Source of the DNA: a virus
Length of the DNA stretch: 64,000 nucleotides
Virus record (IMG/VR): IMGVR_UViG_3300013132_000034
Location: 33,368 to 97,367 of that record
Direction: 5' to 3' (one strand)
Part shown: positions 1 to 9,551 of the stretch, in pieces
How the letters are laid out: every line of letters begins with the position of its first letter
How positions within the stretch are numbered: position 1 is the stretch's first letter
The notes under the pieces: generated by a model
Databases searched by the model: none
Seen by the model: the letters and a program-made list of their open reading frames with translations, nothing else
Told to the model about the DNA's origin: nothing
Position numbers and translations under genes: made by a program

Positions 1-460
1 AGGGCCATGTATCTGAAAGAGTGTAAAAGTTTGTTAATGCGACATGAGTAGTAGTAGAAAACCCTGTTATCAGAGTATTAATATTATCAAATTTTCCTGC
101 TGCAACTAAATTTGCACCGCAAAGAGTTAATGCACAAACTTTATCTATAGATCTAAATTCATTTGAATTAAAAACTTGATTTCTTGTACCTATATTTTTA
201 AGAGAGAAAAATCTTTGAAAATTTGAATCAAAATATGCTATGTTTATATATTGAAAAGAAGATATAGGAACGTAAAAGGGATATATATAAGGTTCGTTTG
301 TATAATTAGCTATAAAACTGCCACCAAAATACAAATTAGAACCAGAATATGCAATAGCATAAATTAGCGTGGTATTAGTATCAGCACCGCTTAAAGCAAT
401 ATCAATATTTGTCCATTGATCTAAGGCAGCGTCATAATTAATAGGGTTGTAGAATGCCAT
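1..460 (-). CDS. partial fibre-like structural protein (N-terminal 153 residues)
   Basis: The gene starts at the ATG whose complement is at 458-460 and stays open to the window edge, so only the N-terminus is seen. The segments LYFGGSFIAN (about residues 42-51) and LVAAGKFDNI look like repeated beta-blades of the kind found in repeat-rich tail-fibre or propeller proteins. I do not recognise a named family. It lies downstream of the lectin-like gene on the same strand, in the adhesin end of the tail region. A late-promoter box AATAAATA lies 9 nt before the start. A distal tail or fibre component is an inference from context. Confidence 0.6.
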   Translation of the reverse strand, partial: MAFYNPINYDAALDQWTNIDIALSGADTNTTLIYAIAYSGSNLYFGGSFIANYTNEPYIYPFYVPISSFQYINIAYFDSNFQRFFSLKNIGTRNQVFNSNEFRSIDKVCALTLCGANLVAAGKFDNINTLITGFSTTTHVALTNFYTLSDTWP

Positions 461-469
461 ATTTTTTAA

Positions 470-477
470 TATTTATT
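470..477 (-). promoter_or_regulatory. late promoter box AATAAATA
   Basis: Minus-strand AATAAATA, 9 nt before the start of the partial fibre-like gene. It overlaps the stop codon of the upstream lectin-like gene. Confidence 0.55.
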
Positions 478-1918
478 AATTTATATTTCTTCCTATACCA
501 CCAATAATACCGTCTGCAAGCGGTTGACCGTATATCGGTTGAGTTGGTGAAGGTGTAATAGTTGGAGTTGGTGTTGGTTGAACTGTAGATGGAGGTGTTG
601 GTGAAATTTGCGGTGTAGGTTGTGGTGTACTTGTTGGATTTGGTGTATTTGTTGGTGAAGGTGTTACTGTTTGTGATGGTGTATTTGCTGGTGTATCGGT
701 AGGTGTTATTGTTGGTGTTTCGGTAGGTGATATGGTTTGAGTTGGTGTAAAGGATGGTGTCACTGCAGGTGTTGCAGTTTGTGTAGGTGTGCGAGTAGGT
801 GTAGATTGAGGTGTTGATGTCTGTGTTACAGATTTTGTTGGTGTAACCGTTCTTGTAATTGAGCAAGTTGGAGTAAATGTAGGTGTTGGTGTTGTTGTAG
901 GAGTTTTTGTAGGGGTGGGCGAGGCAATTGTACCTGCAACATTAAAATTCTTGATACCAAAGTCGGTATTGTTCAGGGATGAAAAGTTTAATCCTAATTT
1001 TAAGCTATCTAAAGCAATACCTGTGCCTAGAGTTGGGCTGTTATAATTTAAAATAGTTACATAATCATTATAATCACCTGGTTTAATTTTTACTTCTATT
1101 GTTTTACCTAAATCTGTTAATCTTATCTTTATTCTGTTACCTGAATTTGCAGTAAGCGATGATGCTAGATTATTGGTGAGTAAAATAGGCAAAGAATAGA
1201 ATGAGCTGCTTAAATTATCAGATTGTATTAAATGTTTATAGCTATTTAAATAGGAATCTTTAATAGAAACAGAATTTGGCACTACAGTTGAAGTTATATT
1301 GTTAAGCGTTTGTCCAAATCTACCAGTAAAATCAAATCCCACCCCAAGCAATCCACCAGCCTTGCCAGCATAAACAGACCCTACATTTTTTCGTTCTAAG
1401 TTAGGGTACCCCCAACCTGCAGGTTTATTTGGGCCATCTTTCCAATCTACAGCCCATACGGGAAAATCACTATTGCTAGTACTATAATAGTACAACAAAC
1501 TGTTATTAAGCCAAATTCTCCACCCTGTAGGGTATATACCATAAGTAGTATCGTAAAATCCTATTCTTAGACCCCCATCATTTCTATAAATTGGTCTATC
1601 TGTATAATTTGAATAAGCTGAAATATAGATAGGTGTGAATGTATTATTGGCTTCACTTAGTAAGAGATGTGAATTATTAAATATATCACCTGTTAATGGT
1701 AGGTACCCTAGCCCCCAACCAGGCGAACCACCGCTTAGAGAAGAATTACCTTCATAAAAAAATAAACAAAATCCTTCGGAGCCTGTTTCATTTAAATTTT
1801 TATCTAACAAATTACTATATACATTAGTAACATAATCAAATGAAATGACAATATCACCTTCAGGCGACAATTCATAATTAGGAAAAAAAGTATATGACCG
1901 GGTTTCGTTAAAATTCAT
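476..1918 (-). CDS. L-type-lectin-like tail adhesin with Thr/Pro-repeat stalk
   Basis: The 480-residue protein has two parts. Residues about 1-330 look like a legume (L-type) lectin / concanavalin-like sandwich: GFCLFFYEG, GGSPGWGLGYLPL and GGLLGVGFDFTGRFG are the typical strand signatures of this fold. Residues about 331-461 are an almost pure TPT/TPS repeat, followed by a short non-repetitive tail QPLADGIIGGIGRNIN. The lectin part probably binds glycans on the host surface and the repeat acts as an extended linker; both roles are inferred. The start follows the stop of the 90-residue gene directly (TAAAATG), so the two are co-transcribed. The same repeat vocabulary recurs in genes at 1.9, 2.2 and 60.4 kb. 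Confidence 0.7.
   Translation of the reverse strand: MNFNETRSYTFFPNYELSPEGDIVISFDYVTNVYSNLLDKNLNETGSEGFCLFFYEGNSSLSGGSPGWGLGYLPLTGDIFNNSHLLLSEANNTFTPIYISAYSNYTDRPIYRNDGGLRIGFYDTTYGIYPTGWRIWLNNSLLYYYSTSNSDFPVWAVDWKDGPNKPAGWGYPNLERKNVGSVYAGKAGGLLGVGFDFTGRFGQTLNNITSTVVPNSVSIKDSYLNSYKHLIQSDNLSSSFYSLPILLTNNLASSLTANSGNRIKIRLTDLGKTIEVKIKPGDYNDYVTILNYNSPTLGTGIALDSLKLGLNFSSLNNTDFGIKNFNVAGTIASPTPTKTPTTTPTPTFTPTCSITRTVTPTKSVTQTSTPQSTPTRTPTQTATPAVTPSFTPTQTISPTETPTITPTDTPANTPSQTVTPSPTNTPNPTSTPQPTPQISPTPPSTVQPTPTPTITPSPTQPIYGQPLADGIIGGIGRNIN
540..925 (-). repeat. Thr/Pro-coding repeat tract
   Basis: Degenerate tandem codons for TPT, TPS and TPTQT units, about 130 residues, at the C-terminal side of the lectin-like adhesin. 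Confidence 0.85.
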
Positions 1919-1919
1919 T

Positions 1920-2192
1920 TTATGGCAAGGTTAGAGTTGGTGTCGGTGTAACAGTACATGTAATGGTTGGTGTTGGTGATTTTGTTGGGTCAGGTGATGT
2001 AGAGGGTGTTGGAGTCGGTTGTGGTAATGGGTAGCTTGATAAGAGAAAACAACTATCACATGAATTTGAGCCAACAATTTCCGCTTTTCTTACATTTATT
2101 AACCCACTATTACCAGTAGAAATATAACAATCACCATAATAATTTACAGTGCTTGATAAAGAATCTGCATATATATAAAGTGAATTTGCCAT
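1920..2192 (-). CDS. small protein with C-terminal Thr/Pro tail
   Basis: This 90-residue protein has about 55 residues of predicted beta-rich sequence with four cysteines (GDCYIS and NSCDSCF), then a TPTPS-type tail ending TPTLTLP. I recognise no family. The Cys-x-x-Cys could bind metal or form disulfides. A late box AATAAATA sits 5 nt upstream of the ATG, and the lectin-like gene follows without a gap. It is probably a small tail or adhesin accessory protein, judged by position and the shared repeat tail. Confidence 0.6.
   Translation of the reverse strand: MANSLYIYADSLSSTVNYYGDCYISTGNSGLINVRKAEIVGSNSCDSCFLLSSYPLPQPTPTPSTSPDPTKSPTPTITCTVTPTPTLTLP
1927..2030 (-). repeat. short Thr/Pro-coding repeat
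   Basis: The TPTPS/TPTIT type repeat forms the C-terminal third of the 90-residue protein. Confidence 0.7.
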
Positions 2193-2197
2193 CTAGT

Positions 2198-2205
2198 TAT
2201 TTATT
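2198..2205 (-). promoter_or_regulatory. late promoter box AATAAATA
   Basis: Minus strand, 5 nt before the ATG of the 90-residue gene; no Shine-Dalgarno sequence between them. Confidence 0.65.
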
Positions 2206-2224
2206 GTAGCTGTAAAGATTGAAA

Positions 2225-5200
2225 CTATACAACTCTTTGTACATATGGATATGGCGGGTTACCCTTAATAGTAATATTAGTTCCTACAGGACCACCTGAA
2301 CTTGAAACTGGAGATTTAGCAGTTATTGTGTTGTAATAACCATATGGAGCGCATGCGAATTCGTTAATTGGTTGTGTTGATGCATATACAAAACCAATAT
2401 CACTTGTCCAGTTATTTGTACTTGATAATATTAAGCCCTTGACATAAGAAGAATCACTATTAAAGTCAGAAACAAATACTAGAGTAAAGTTTGGATTAGC
2501 AGTATTTGCATAAAATACAGTAAATGCAGATGGACTTATAAGTCTAGTATATGCAGCTGTTAATGTATAATTACCATTTGCAGCAGTTAAACCAGCACCA
2601 CTTACATTTATTACTAATGCATCTGGACATAAATTATTCCATGGTAGCGGGGTTGGTGTTGGCACAGGGTTAGTTACTGTTGGTGTAGGTGTCAATGTAG
2701 GTTGCGGTGAAGGTGTGGGGGTTACAACAGGGCTAAATATTAAACCAGCATCACAATTAACGAATTCACCAACTATCAAGCTAGGTGATGCAGATGTACC
2801 AAACCATAAAATTGATTCATCTTTGTTTTGATATGATGAGAATTGACCTGTAATAGTATTTCCATAAAAAGCTGTAAGCGGCAAAGTAACCGAAAAATTT
2901 AAATCTTTTATAAAAAATTCGGGTTTGTAAGCAATATGTTTTATAAAATCTACATTAGCATTATTAATATAAAATTCATGGTATATATTAACAAATACAT
3001 TATTACTATTTTTCGCGAAATAGTTGAGAACGAATGTATTCGTGTCTTCGTTATAACTTAAAACAGGCTTGTCAATACGTTCTATGTTTGTATCATCATC
3101 TAAATGAACATAAAAACCTGATAAATTTTCGTAACTAACATTAAAAGTAGGATAAATTTTTAAAAATTGAGGATTTGTAATGTTTATTTCATAAATTTCA
3201 GGATACAATACTTTTTTATTTGAAGCACTAAGTTCTGGTATAAGAACCATTTTTGCAATATAAGCTATATTTTGTTTTTCGTTAAAAAATAATGTACTAA
3301 ACTTTTCAAGTTTTTTATTATTGTTATATATTTTAACAAAATTCTTTGAGCTATCGAAGGGTTCAATTATATTCTCTATATAATTATAAGAAAGTTTATC
3401 GAAAATAAAATAATCTTTTGTTTCAATAAATAAAACGTTATAAATTAATTCAAAATTAACAACTCCTTGTTTTATATTATCAACAACAAAACTTGGATAT
3501 TTTTCATAAACGGTTGAAAGAGCAATATCAAGCGTATTTACATTTGTAGTATTTGCATTCTTAACATACAAATTGCCAATTTCTTCATATCTGCTTTCAT
3601 AAATTGATTTGTTTTTATCAAGATTTGTTGATAAAGCTTGTACTGACGTTTGATATTCTGTAGGTACCGCTAAATTAACAAATTCTGCATTGTCATCTCT
3701 ATAATTTAATGTACCGGGTCTTACAGTAGTAGCAGAATTAGATATGGCGCAAGGTGTTTCACCAGCTAAATTAAATCTAAACCCTTCTAAATCTACCAAT
3801 ACATTAGCAGATAGAGGGAATGTATACGAAAATGTAGCTCTATCGACGTTATTAGGTCGAGTATAATCGTCGTTTAAGCTTCCTTCTAACAATTCACTGT
3901 AGTAAACAGGTACTGAAGAGTTAAAATCTGACCTATCTGAAGAAACATCTAATCGTAAATTACTTAAAGGGTCTACAAAAGTAACACAGTCTAATAAGAC
4001 GCAATAAGTTACTTTAAAAATATCACAGTATGTGTCGATGCAAGAGCCATCTTGTTGAACCTCGCAAAAATGACCTTTTCCATAAGCTATAACAAGTAAT
4101 GGTGTTGGTAGTGGTGTAAACCTAACAGGAGCATTGTAGGGGAAATTAATAACATAATTAGCATAAGGGTCTACTCCTGGTAATAATCTATTAATTCCTC
4201 TTGCTGATAAACTTGTATAGTAACCGCTGCCTGGGGGTATTTGTGAAACAGTTCTAGATGTTACACCAGATATATCTTTGTCAGGATTGGGTATAGTTAA
4301 ATCAATATTAAACCCGCTATCAAAATCATAAAATTTATAACCGTCTAACAGTAAACAATTTTTTATTCTTAAATTGGTAAAATTATTTATATTTAAACCT
4401 TTTCTTCCTGTGCCATACAAACCACCGCGCCCGCCAGTGAAATTAAAAAAATCTAATTCTTGTTCTGAAATAAATTGTCCTCTATTTTTACCACCACGGC
4501 CAATCCCTACAGGATTTATTTCTTTATAAAGACCAAAATTATTTCCGTATATATCATTTTTGTATTTTGTGAGAGTCTTGTTTAAAACTAATAAATTAGA
4601 TTGTCTTTGTTCTAAAGGATACAAATTATCTTGTACGGGATAAACGTCGGAATTAGCCCATACTGATTTTGATGAACCTTCAAAAAATTCTGTACTGTCT
4701 ATATCACGTGACATGCCTATAGGTTGATAACCTATAGTTTCACTTCTGCTATGGTAAGCATAAAAGTTTTTATATAATGGATTACTTACTATATTACCAA
4801 AAAGATATTGAGCAGTTCTATTAAAATGCATCCATGAAACATCTTCTTCATAAATTAATGGTGATTCAAAATCTGTTTCAGATAAGTTAGTAATATTACC
4901 ATATTGAGAAGGGTCAGGAAATACGTAAACTTTATTTGTTTTTAATTTATTATTATCTATATCTACTGTATGTTTAAAATTATTAAAATTTAATACGCCT
5001 AATTTGTCAGGTAGAAAGAATCCCCCTATTTGTCTTATATTTTTTAAATTACTTTCATTTTCAACTGCAGCTGCAGAAGGAAATCTTTTATTTAAAAAAT
5101 TTGTAGATTTATCTTCGGCTTCAAAAAGTAACCCCGAAGCTATATCTGAAAGAGTATTTCCTACACTTAAATAATAATAGTCAGTGCCAATAAATTTTTG

Positions 5201-6097
5201 TATTAAATCTTTTTCTAAATTTAAATTTAAATTATTTTTTTCTAAATTATTTATTTGATTTATAAAATCCCTATCTTTTAAATATTGTAAATCATCAGAA
5301 TTTACTTGAAAATTAATTGAATAAGAGGTATTTAAATCGTTGAGAAAAAATGTATAAGCAGTTATAGCATCAATTATGATTTTATCAAAATCAGTAAATA
5401 ATTTTGTATTAAATTCATTAGTATTTGATGTATAAAAATCTGATGAAAATGTTTTGTTGTATGTAGTTGCGGGTAAGTCAGGGTTAAGATCAAAATATTG
5501 TGATTCATCGTACAGTTCATTTATTTCTAAACCTATATTATTTTTAACAGAAGAAAGATCGAATAAATTAGTTTGATTGGATACAAGCTCTATAGCTTTT
5601 AATGCTTTAAAAATTTCATTTTTTATTAAAGTTTTTACACCAGCTTGCGAACCCTTCAATGAATTTTCATATTTTTTAAACGGTACATTCTGTCTTAATA
5701 ATGAGTAATAGTTACATATTTCTTTAATTTTTTTAGTGAAAAATGGTATAACAGAATATAAATCTAAATCATTATTAAAATCTGCATTAGTAACGAATCT
5801 TCTTTCTTCTAAAGTAGAGAAATTAAGTAAAACTTCTCTTAAAAAACCTACAAATGTAGATCTAACGAAATCAGTGCTTTCGATTTTATCTATTTTTTTA
5901 TATTTGTACCATTGTAAGAGATAGTATTTGTATTGTGAAACTAAGAACTCGCTATCTGATTCGGATGAATTTGTTTTTATTAAAAAATTTAAAAATGTGA
6001 AAGGTTCATTATAATCGCCTGCATTAACTGTTTTGCCGGATATTATAGAATCAGGTACAGATATTAAAATTGTATTTTTTTCTAAAACATCGGACAT
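2225..6097 (-). CDS. giant tail/baseplate structural protein with Thr/Pro linker and C-terminal Cys-flanked domain
   Basis: The 1290-residue protein is the second large product after gp6, where T4 keeps gp7-gp10, so a baseplate-wedge or fibre-connector role is likely by position only. Most of it is Asn/Phe/Tyr-rich with no motif I can name. About residues 1122-1152 form a PTPTP linker. After it comes a domain starting LCPDALVINVSGAG, with NGNYTL, and a late cysteine in NEFACAPYG. That domain resembles two copies in the giant adhesin at 60.4 kb. The start is supported by ATTAAATA 5 nt upstream. It is probably a virion protein; the exact T4 equivalent is unknown. Confidence 0.7.
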   Translation of the reverse strand: MSDVLEKNTILISVPDSIISGKTVNAGDYNEPFTFLNFLIKTNSSESDSEFLVSQYKYYLLQWYKYKKIDKIESTDFVRSTFVGFLREVLLNFSTLEERRFVTNADFNNDLDLYSVIPFFTKKIKEICNYYSLLRQNVPFKKYENSLKGSQAGVKTLIKNEIFKALKAIELVSNQTNLFDLSSVKNNIGLEINELYDESQYFDLNPDLPATTYNKTFSSDFYTSNTNEFNTKLFTDFDKIIIDAITAYTFFLNDLNTSYSINFQVNSDDLQYLKDRDFINQINNLEKNNLNLNLEKDLIQKFIGTDYYYLSVGNTLSDIASGLLFEAEDKSTNFLNKRFPSAAAVENESNLKNIRQIGGFFLPDKLGVLNFNNFKHTVDIDNNKLKTNKVYVFPDPSQYGNITNLSETDFESPLIYEEDVSWMHFNRTAQYLFGNIVSNPLYKNFYAYHSRSETIGYQPIGMSRDIDSTEFFEGSSKSVWANSDVYPVQDNLYPLEQRQSNLLVLNKTLTKYKNDIYGNNFGLYKEINPVGIGRGGKNRGQFISEQELDFFNFTGGRGGLYGTGRKGLNINNFTNLRIKNCLLLDGYKFYDFDSGFNIDLTIPNPDKDISGVTSRTVSQIPPGSGYYTSLSARGINRLLPGVDPYANYVINFPYNAPVRFTPLPTPLLVIAYGKGHFCEVQQDGSCIDTYCDIFKVTYCVLLDCVTFVDPLSNLRLDVSSDRSDFNSSVPVYYSELLEGSLNDDYTRPNNVDRATFSYTFPLSANVLVDLEGFRFNLAGETPCAISNSATTVRPGTLNYRDDNAEFVNLAVPTEYQTSVQALSTNLDKNKSIYESRYEEIGNLYVKNANTTNVNTLDIALSTVYEKYPSFVVDNIKQGVVNFELIYNVLFIETKDYFIFDKLSYNYIENIIEPFDSSKNFVKIYNNNKKLEKFSTLFFNEKQNIAYIAKMVLIPELSASNKKVLYPEIYEINITNPQFLKIYPTFNVSYENLSGFYVHLDDDTNIERIDKPVLSYNEDTNTFVLNYFAKNSNNVFVNIYHEFYINNANVDFIKHIAYKPEFFIKDLNFSVTLPLTAFYGNTITGQFSSYQNKDESILWFGTSASPSLIVGEFVNCDAGLIFSPVVTPTPSPQPTLTPTPTVTNPVPTPTPLPWNNLCPDALVINVSGAGLTAANGNYTLTAAYTRLISPSAFTVFYANTANPNFTLVFVSDFNSDSSYVKGLILSSTNNWTSDIGFVYASTQPINEFACAPYGYYNTITAKSPVSSSGGPVGTNITIKGNPPYPYVQRVV
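2641..2730 (-). repeat. Thr/Pro-coding linker
   Basis: It encodes a PTPSPQPTLTPTPTV-type linker joining the body of the 1290-residue protein to its C-terminal Cys-flanked domain. Confidence 0.75.
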
Positions 6098-6102
6098 GTT
6101 AT

Positions 6103-6110
6103 TATTTAAT
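6103..6110 (-). promoter_or_regulatory. late promoter box ATTAAATA
   Basis: Minus strand, 5 nt before the ATG of the 1290-residue gene; it overlaps the end of the upstream gene. Confidence 0.55.
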
Positions 6111-9100
6111 TATAGTATACATTCGTTGCACTGGTGAAAAGCTTTAACCCATTAACAAATGTATACGCTATATTTTGATCTAAAATACCATCTTCACTGT
6201 AAAAGTCGTTATGAGTGCTAAGATTAAATTTTAAATTGCTATTTTTATTGTTAAAATCTAGTATATTGTTGTATATTTCTTGATCTACTTTCTTTAATCT
6301 GTAAAACTCGTAGTAACCCGCTATGTCTATACCCGAGATAGATGAAGGTGCTACAAGGCCCCAACCCCAATCATAATTAAAAGTAATAAATGGTATTATA
6401 TCGCTAGATAGAGCACCGTTTATAATAGTTGTATTAACGGCTTTATAAGTGTTAGAAAACTTTTCTTTGGCAACAATAGTTTCAGTAGCAGAAAAGGTAT
6501 CTGTAGTCAAATTAATTATATCACCTAAATTTTCAAGGTTAGAGAAATTGTTATTTGATTGATTCTTATTTCCAAAAAGTAAATTTCTCTTAATGCTGCC
6601 TAAATCTAGGATACGTCTGAGAGATGGTGGGTAGGGATACTGGTAGTTTTCAAAGTCAACACCAAACATCTCACACTTTGACAACAATGACTCAATATTA
6701 CAGCTATTAACATCCGCAATATTTTGATTAAAATTACCTATCTTTTCATAAATCTTTTTAAGCAAAGCTGTATTTACATTAGAATTTTCATCACCAACTA
6801 TAGTTCCAAGAAAGTCATTAAAAAATACCGGTTTATCTTGTAATGTTTCTGTAAGTGCGTAATTTTTGTACATTTTTTGGCCATCGAAATCTTCTTTATT
6901 TTTAAACATTAAATTAAAACCTGATGCAGGTAAAATATTAAATGTTGAGGATGTCCCTGATATTAGTCGTGTATTATCGGTTGTGTAATAATACTTGTTA
7001 ATCCACCTGTAACCTAAAAAGTCGCCATCTGCTTGATATTTGTCATCATAATAAGCAGATATTGGATATAAATAAAAATTGTTAGGTGCAGAAACAATTT
7101 CTATATTTTTTAATGCAGATAAAGAAAAATTTTCGGATGAATTAGCAGGTAAAAAATAAATTTTTCTATCAAAATTATTTATTGTTAATATTTCATTTAA
7201 AGAATTACAAGAAATACCTTCTAAACTTTGTATGTAATCGGTAACATTACCATATGCACCATCAATAAAATAGTCATTTCTTTGTAGAGAATCATATTCA
7301 ATTTTTGTTAATTTAGAAATTCCATGTGATACCCAGCAATGTTGACTCCCATCTACTGTAATATCGGAAGGTAAATAAAAATTATCAAAAGTAGAGAGAA
7401 TATTAAGCTTGTTATCGAATAAAACAACCAGATCATTTCTATTTTCTATATCTGCAGATGAAGCATCACTATTTAAACTATAAGCTGTAGCCCATATATT
7501 ATTATTTCTATCAACAATAATTTTTTGAAAATAATAATTACTAAGTTTAGTTGATGAAAGAAAATTTAATTCATTATCATACTTCATAATTTTTGAACAC
7601 AATGGGTGTGAAAGCACAACAAACACATCATTATTTTTATCTATATCAACAAAAGATGGGAGTATAATATTTTCGCCTGCAAATCCATTATACTGAATAT
7701 AATTAGCAGAAGTAATAAAGTTATTTGTTCCTAAGCTTTTTATTTTAACAATTTTATCAGTAAAATTGTCTATCTTTATAACTGAACCACTGTCAAATAA
7801 AGTTACAAAAACATTATTATTACTGTCTATTGCAATACAAGAAGGTGCTGCGCTTCCTCCTGCGGAGTCTAGCAATGTAGCAGTAGTGCCATCATTTAAT
7901 GTTACCCCTGATAATGCTATATTTGCAAGTATATTGCCTTTATAATCATATTTTAAAATTTTATCACTATCACTATCGCCTACCCAAAAACAATAATCAT
8001 CAAGAGTAGAGTTAGAAGAAGGTATTTGTGATATAGTAAATATACTTCTACAATCTAAAGAGTTTAAGAAGTCATAATTAGTAATGGTAAGTTTTGGTGT
8101 AAATTTTGGTGAAGTAGAAAAATAAGAAGTTGAAAAATACCTTGCAATATTATTTGAATACGGTTGTGAATAAAAAATAAAAGCTGTATCTTGCTCGAAA
8201 TTAGGTATATCATCTATGTAAGCTATTGCAGATAATCTTGCAGAAAGAACAGATGTTTCGGTAATAAAATATCCTCTATAAAACCCGCCCGAATTTGAAA
8301 TATCTTTTTCAAAATTTGTTTTATAGAAAACAGTATTAGGAATTTCTTTATTGCTACCATCTACTAATACTATTTTTAAATTATATGACGTGGTTGGAGA
8401 AGTATTGGTAGCTGAAAGATAGGGATAGCTTTTAGTTGTAAAATTGTCTTTATCTTTTAATTTTACAACAAATGGTATTTTAGTTGATGCAAAACTTGTA
8501 TTGCTCATTTGAAAACCATTAAAAATTTCGGTTCCTTCACCATCTAACCCGTTTGAAGTAATAGTAAGCTTAGCAGCAGGGTTATAGCGTGTTTTAATAA
8601 TTGGTAGGACGGCAGGTATTGTATTTAAATAGGAAATACTAAGTGGTTTTAAATTTTCATATGAATTTTGATTTATTGACATGAAATCGTAAAATTTAGA
8701 TGTATCAAGCGATGCAAAAATAAATATAGGGTCATTGTCAGAAACGTTGTTCTTATTACTATCATCAGAATAATAAAAATTAGCGGTACCAGATGTTCCA
8801 ACTAAAAATGCATTACTATCTTCTTTGTTGCAATAAATAATTTTTTTATTTTCTATTTTTGCATATATTTCATTATTTGTAGAAATTATTTTATCAACAA
8901 TAACGTCTTGTAATATACCGTTTATTTCTTTCTTTTCAACAAATTTAAAAAATTTCTTAAGGTGTGCCCATTTATCTTTGTAATAATTACTTACATCATA
9001 ATAATATGTACCGGATCCGCTAGCGTATAAATTGAATGTATAACCGGTTGCAGATAACATATTGTAATTTTGCCAACTGTTCGTTCTTGTAAGTGTTATT

Positions 9101-9549
9101 TTATCCGACAATCTACCCGCGGGTATATCAATTATAAAATGTTGTTGATCAGTAAATTCATATTTATCAGGTATAAAATTTACAGCTTGTACATTAACAA
9201 CAAAACTATTTAAATAACTTTCCCCGTCTTGATTTATTAAATATAATTTTACTTCATAGTTTCCCGGAAATTTATACCAGTGTGTTCCGGTAGGAGCAAT
9301 TTTATAAGTTCCATCGCCAAAATCCCATCTTATTTTTACATTTGAATAATCATTTGTATCTGTAATATACTGTGTGTTAGAATAAGAGGTAAGCGGGGAA
9401 ATAAATGTATTTGTTGATACAATTCGTACAAGAGTAAAATCAGGTACAAATGTTAACGGTGTTTGCTCTAATGTAAATGTTGATAAAGCAGGTTTTCCAG
9501 TATAGTCATATACATTAACGTAAAGATCATTTGTATTGATGAAGGGCAT
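6106..9549 (-). CDS. giant baseplate-region protein with PKD domain and NHL-like propeller
   Basis: The 1147-residue protein lies immediately downstream of gp6, the position of gp7 in T4. Residues about 63-123 are a PKD-type Ig-like domain (IRWDFGDGTYK, then HWYKFPGNYEVKLYL). Residues about 520-760 show repeated blades such as CIAIDSNNNVFVTL, FVDIDKNNDVFVVL and KIIVDRNNNIWATA, typical of an NHL or SMP-30-like beta-propeller. A C-terminal region with a conserved-looking EKIGNFNQNIADVNSC segment follows. PKD domains and propellers usually mediate carbohydrate or protein contacts, so a peripheral host-contacting baseplate role is plausible. Only 2 nt separate it from gp6, so it is read in the same operon. 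Confidence 0.75.
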   Translation of the reverse strand: MPFINTNDLYVNVYDYTGKPALSTFTLEQTPLTFVPDFTLVRIVSTNTFISPLTSYSNTQYITDTNDYSNVKIRWDFGDGTYKIAPTGTHWYKFPGNYEVKLYLINQDGESYLNSFVVNVQAVNFIPDKYEFTDQQHFIIDIPAGRLSDKITLTRTNSWQNYNMLSATGYTFNLYASGSGTYYYDVSNYYKDKWAHLKKFFKFVEKKEINGILQDVIVDKIISTNNEIYAKIENKKIIYCNKEDSNAFLVGTSGTANFYYSDDSNKNNVSDNDPIFIFASLDTSKFYDFMSINQNSYENLKPLSISYLNTIPAVLPIIKTRYNPAAKLTITSNGLDGEGTEIFNGFQMSNTSFASTKIPFVVKLKDKDNFTTKSYPYLSATNTSPTTSYNLKIVLVDGSNKEIPNTVFYKTNFEKDISNSGGFYRGYFITETSVLSARLSAIAYIDDIPNFEQDTAFIFYSQPYSNNIARYFSTSYFSTSPKFTPKLTITNYDFLNSLDCRSIFTISQIPSSNSTLDDYCFWVGDSDSDKILKYDYKGNILANIALSGVTLNDGTTATLLDSAGGSAAPSCIAIDSNNNVFVTLFDSGSVIKIDNFTDKIVKIKSLGTNNFITSANYIQYNGFAGENIILPSFVDIDKNNDVFVVLSHPLCSKIMKYDNELNFLSSTKLSNYYFQKIIVDRNNNIWATAYSLNSDASSADIENRNDLVVLFDNKLNILSTFDNFYLPSDITVDGSQHCWVSHGISKLTKIEYDSLQRNDYFIDGAYGNVTDYIQSLEGISCNSLNEILTINNFDRKIYFLPANSSENFSLSALKNIEIVSAPNNFYLYPISAYYDDKYQADGDFLGYRWINKYYYTTDNTRLISGTSSTFNILPASGFNLMFKNKEDFDGQKMYKNYALTETLQDKPVFFNDFLGTIVGDENSNVNTALLKKIYEKIGNFNQNIADVNSCNIESLLSKCEMFGVDFENYQYPYPPSLRRILDLGSIKRNLLFGNKNQSNNNFSNLENLGDIINLTTDTFSATETIVAKEKFSNTYKAVNTTIINGALSSDIIPFITFNYDWGWGLVAPSSISGIDIAGYYEFYRLKKVDQEIYNNILDFNNKNSNLKFNLSTHNDFYSEDGILDQNIAYTFVNGLKLFTSATNVYYN

Positions 9550-9551
9550 TT

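Noticed and set aside
438-866. Asn/Thr/Tyr-rich frame opposite or beside the lectin-gene repeat
   Set aside because: It is a frame-shifted reading of the Thr/Pro tract on the same strand, overlapping the better supported lectin-like gene.
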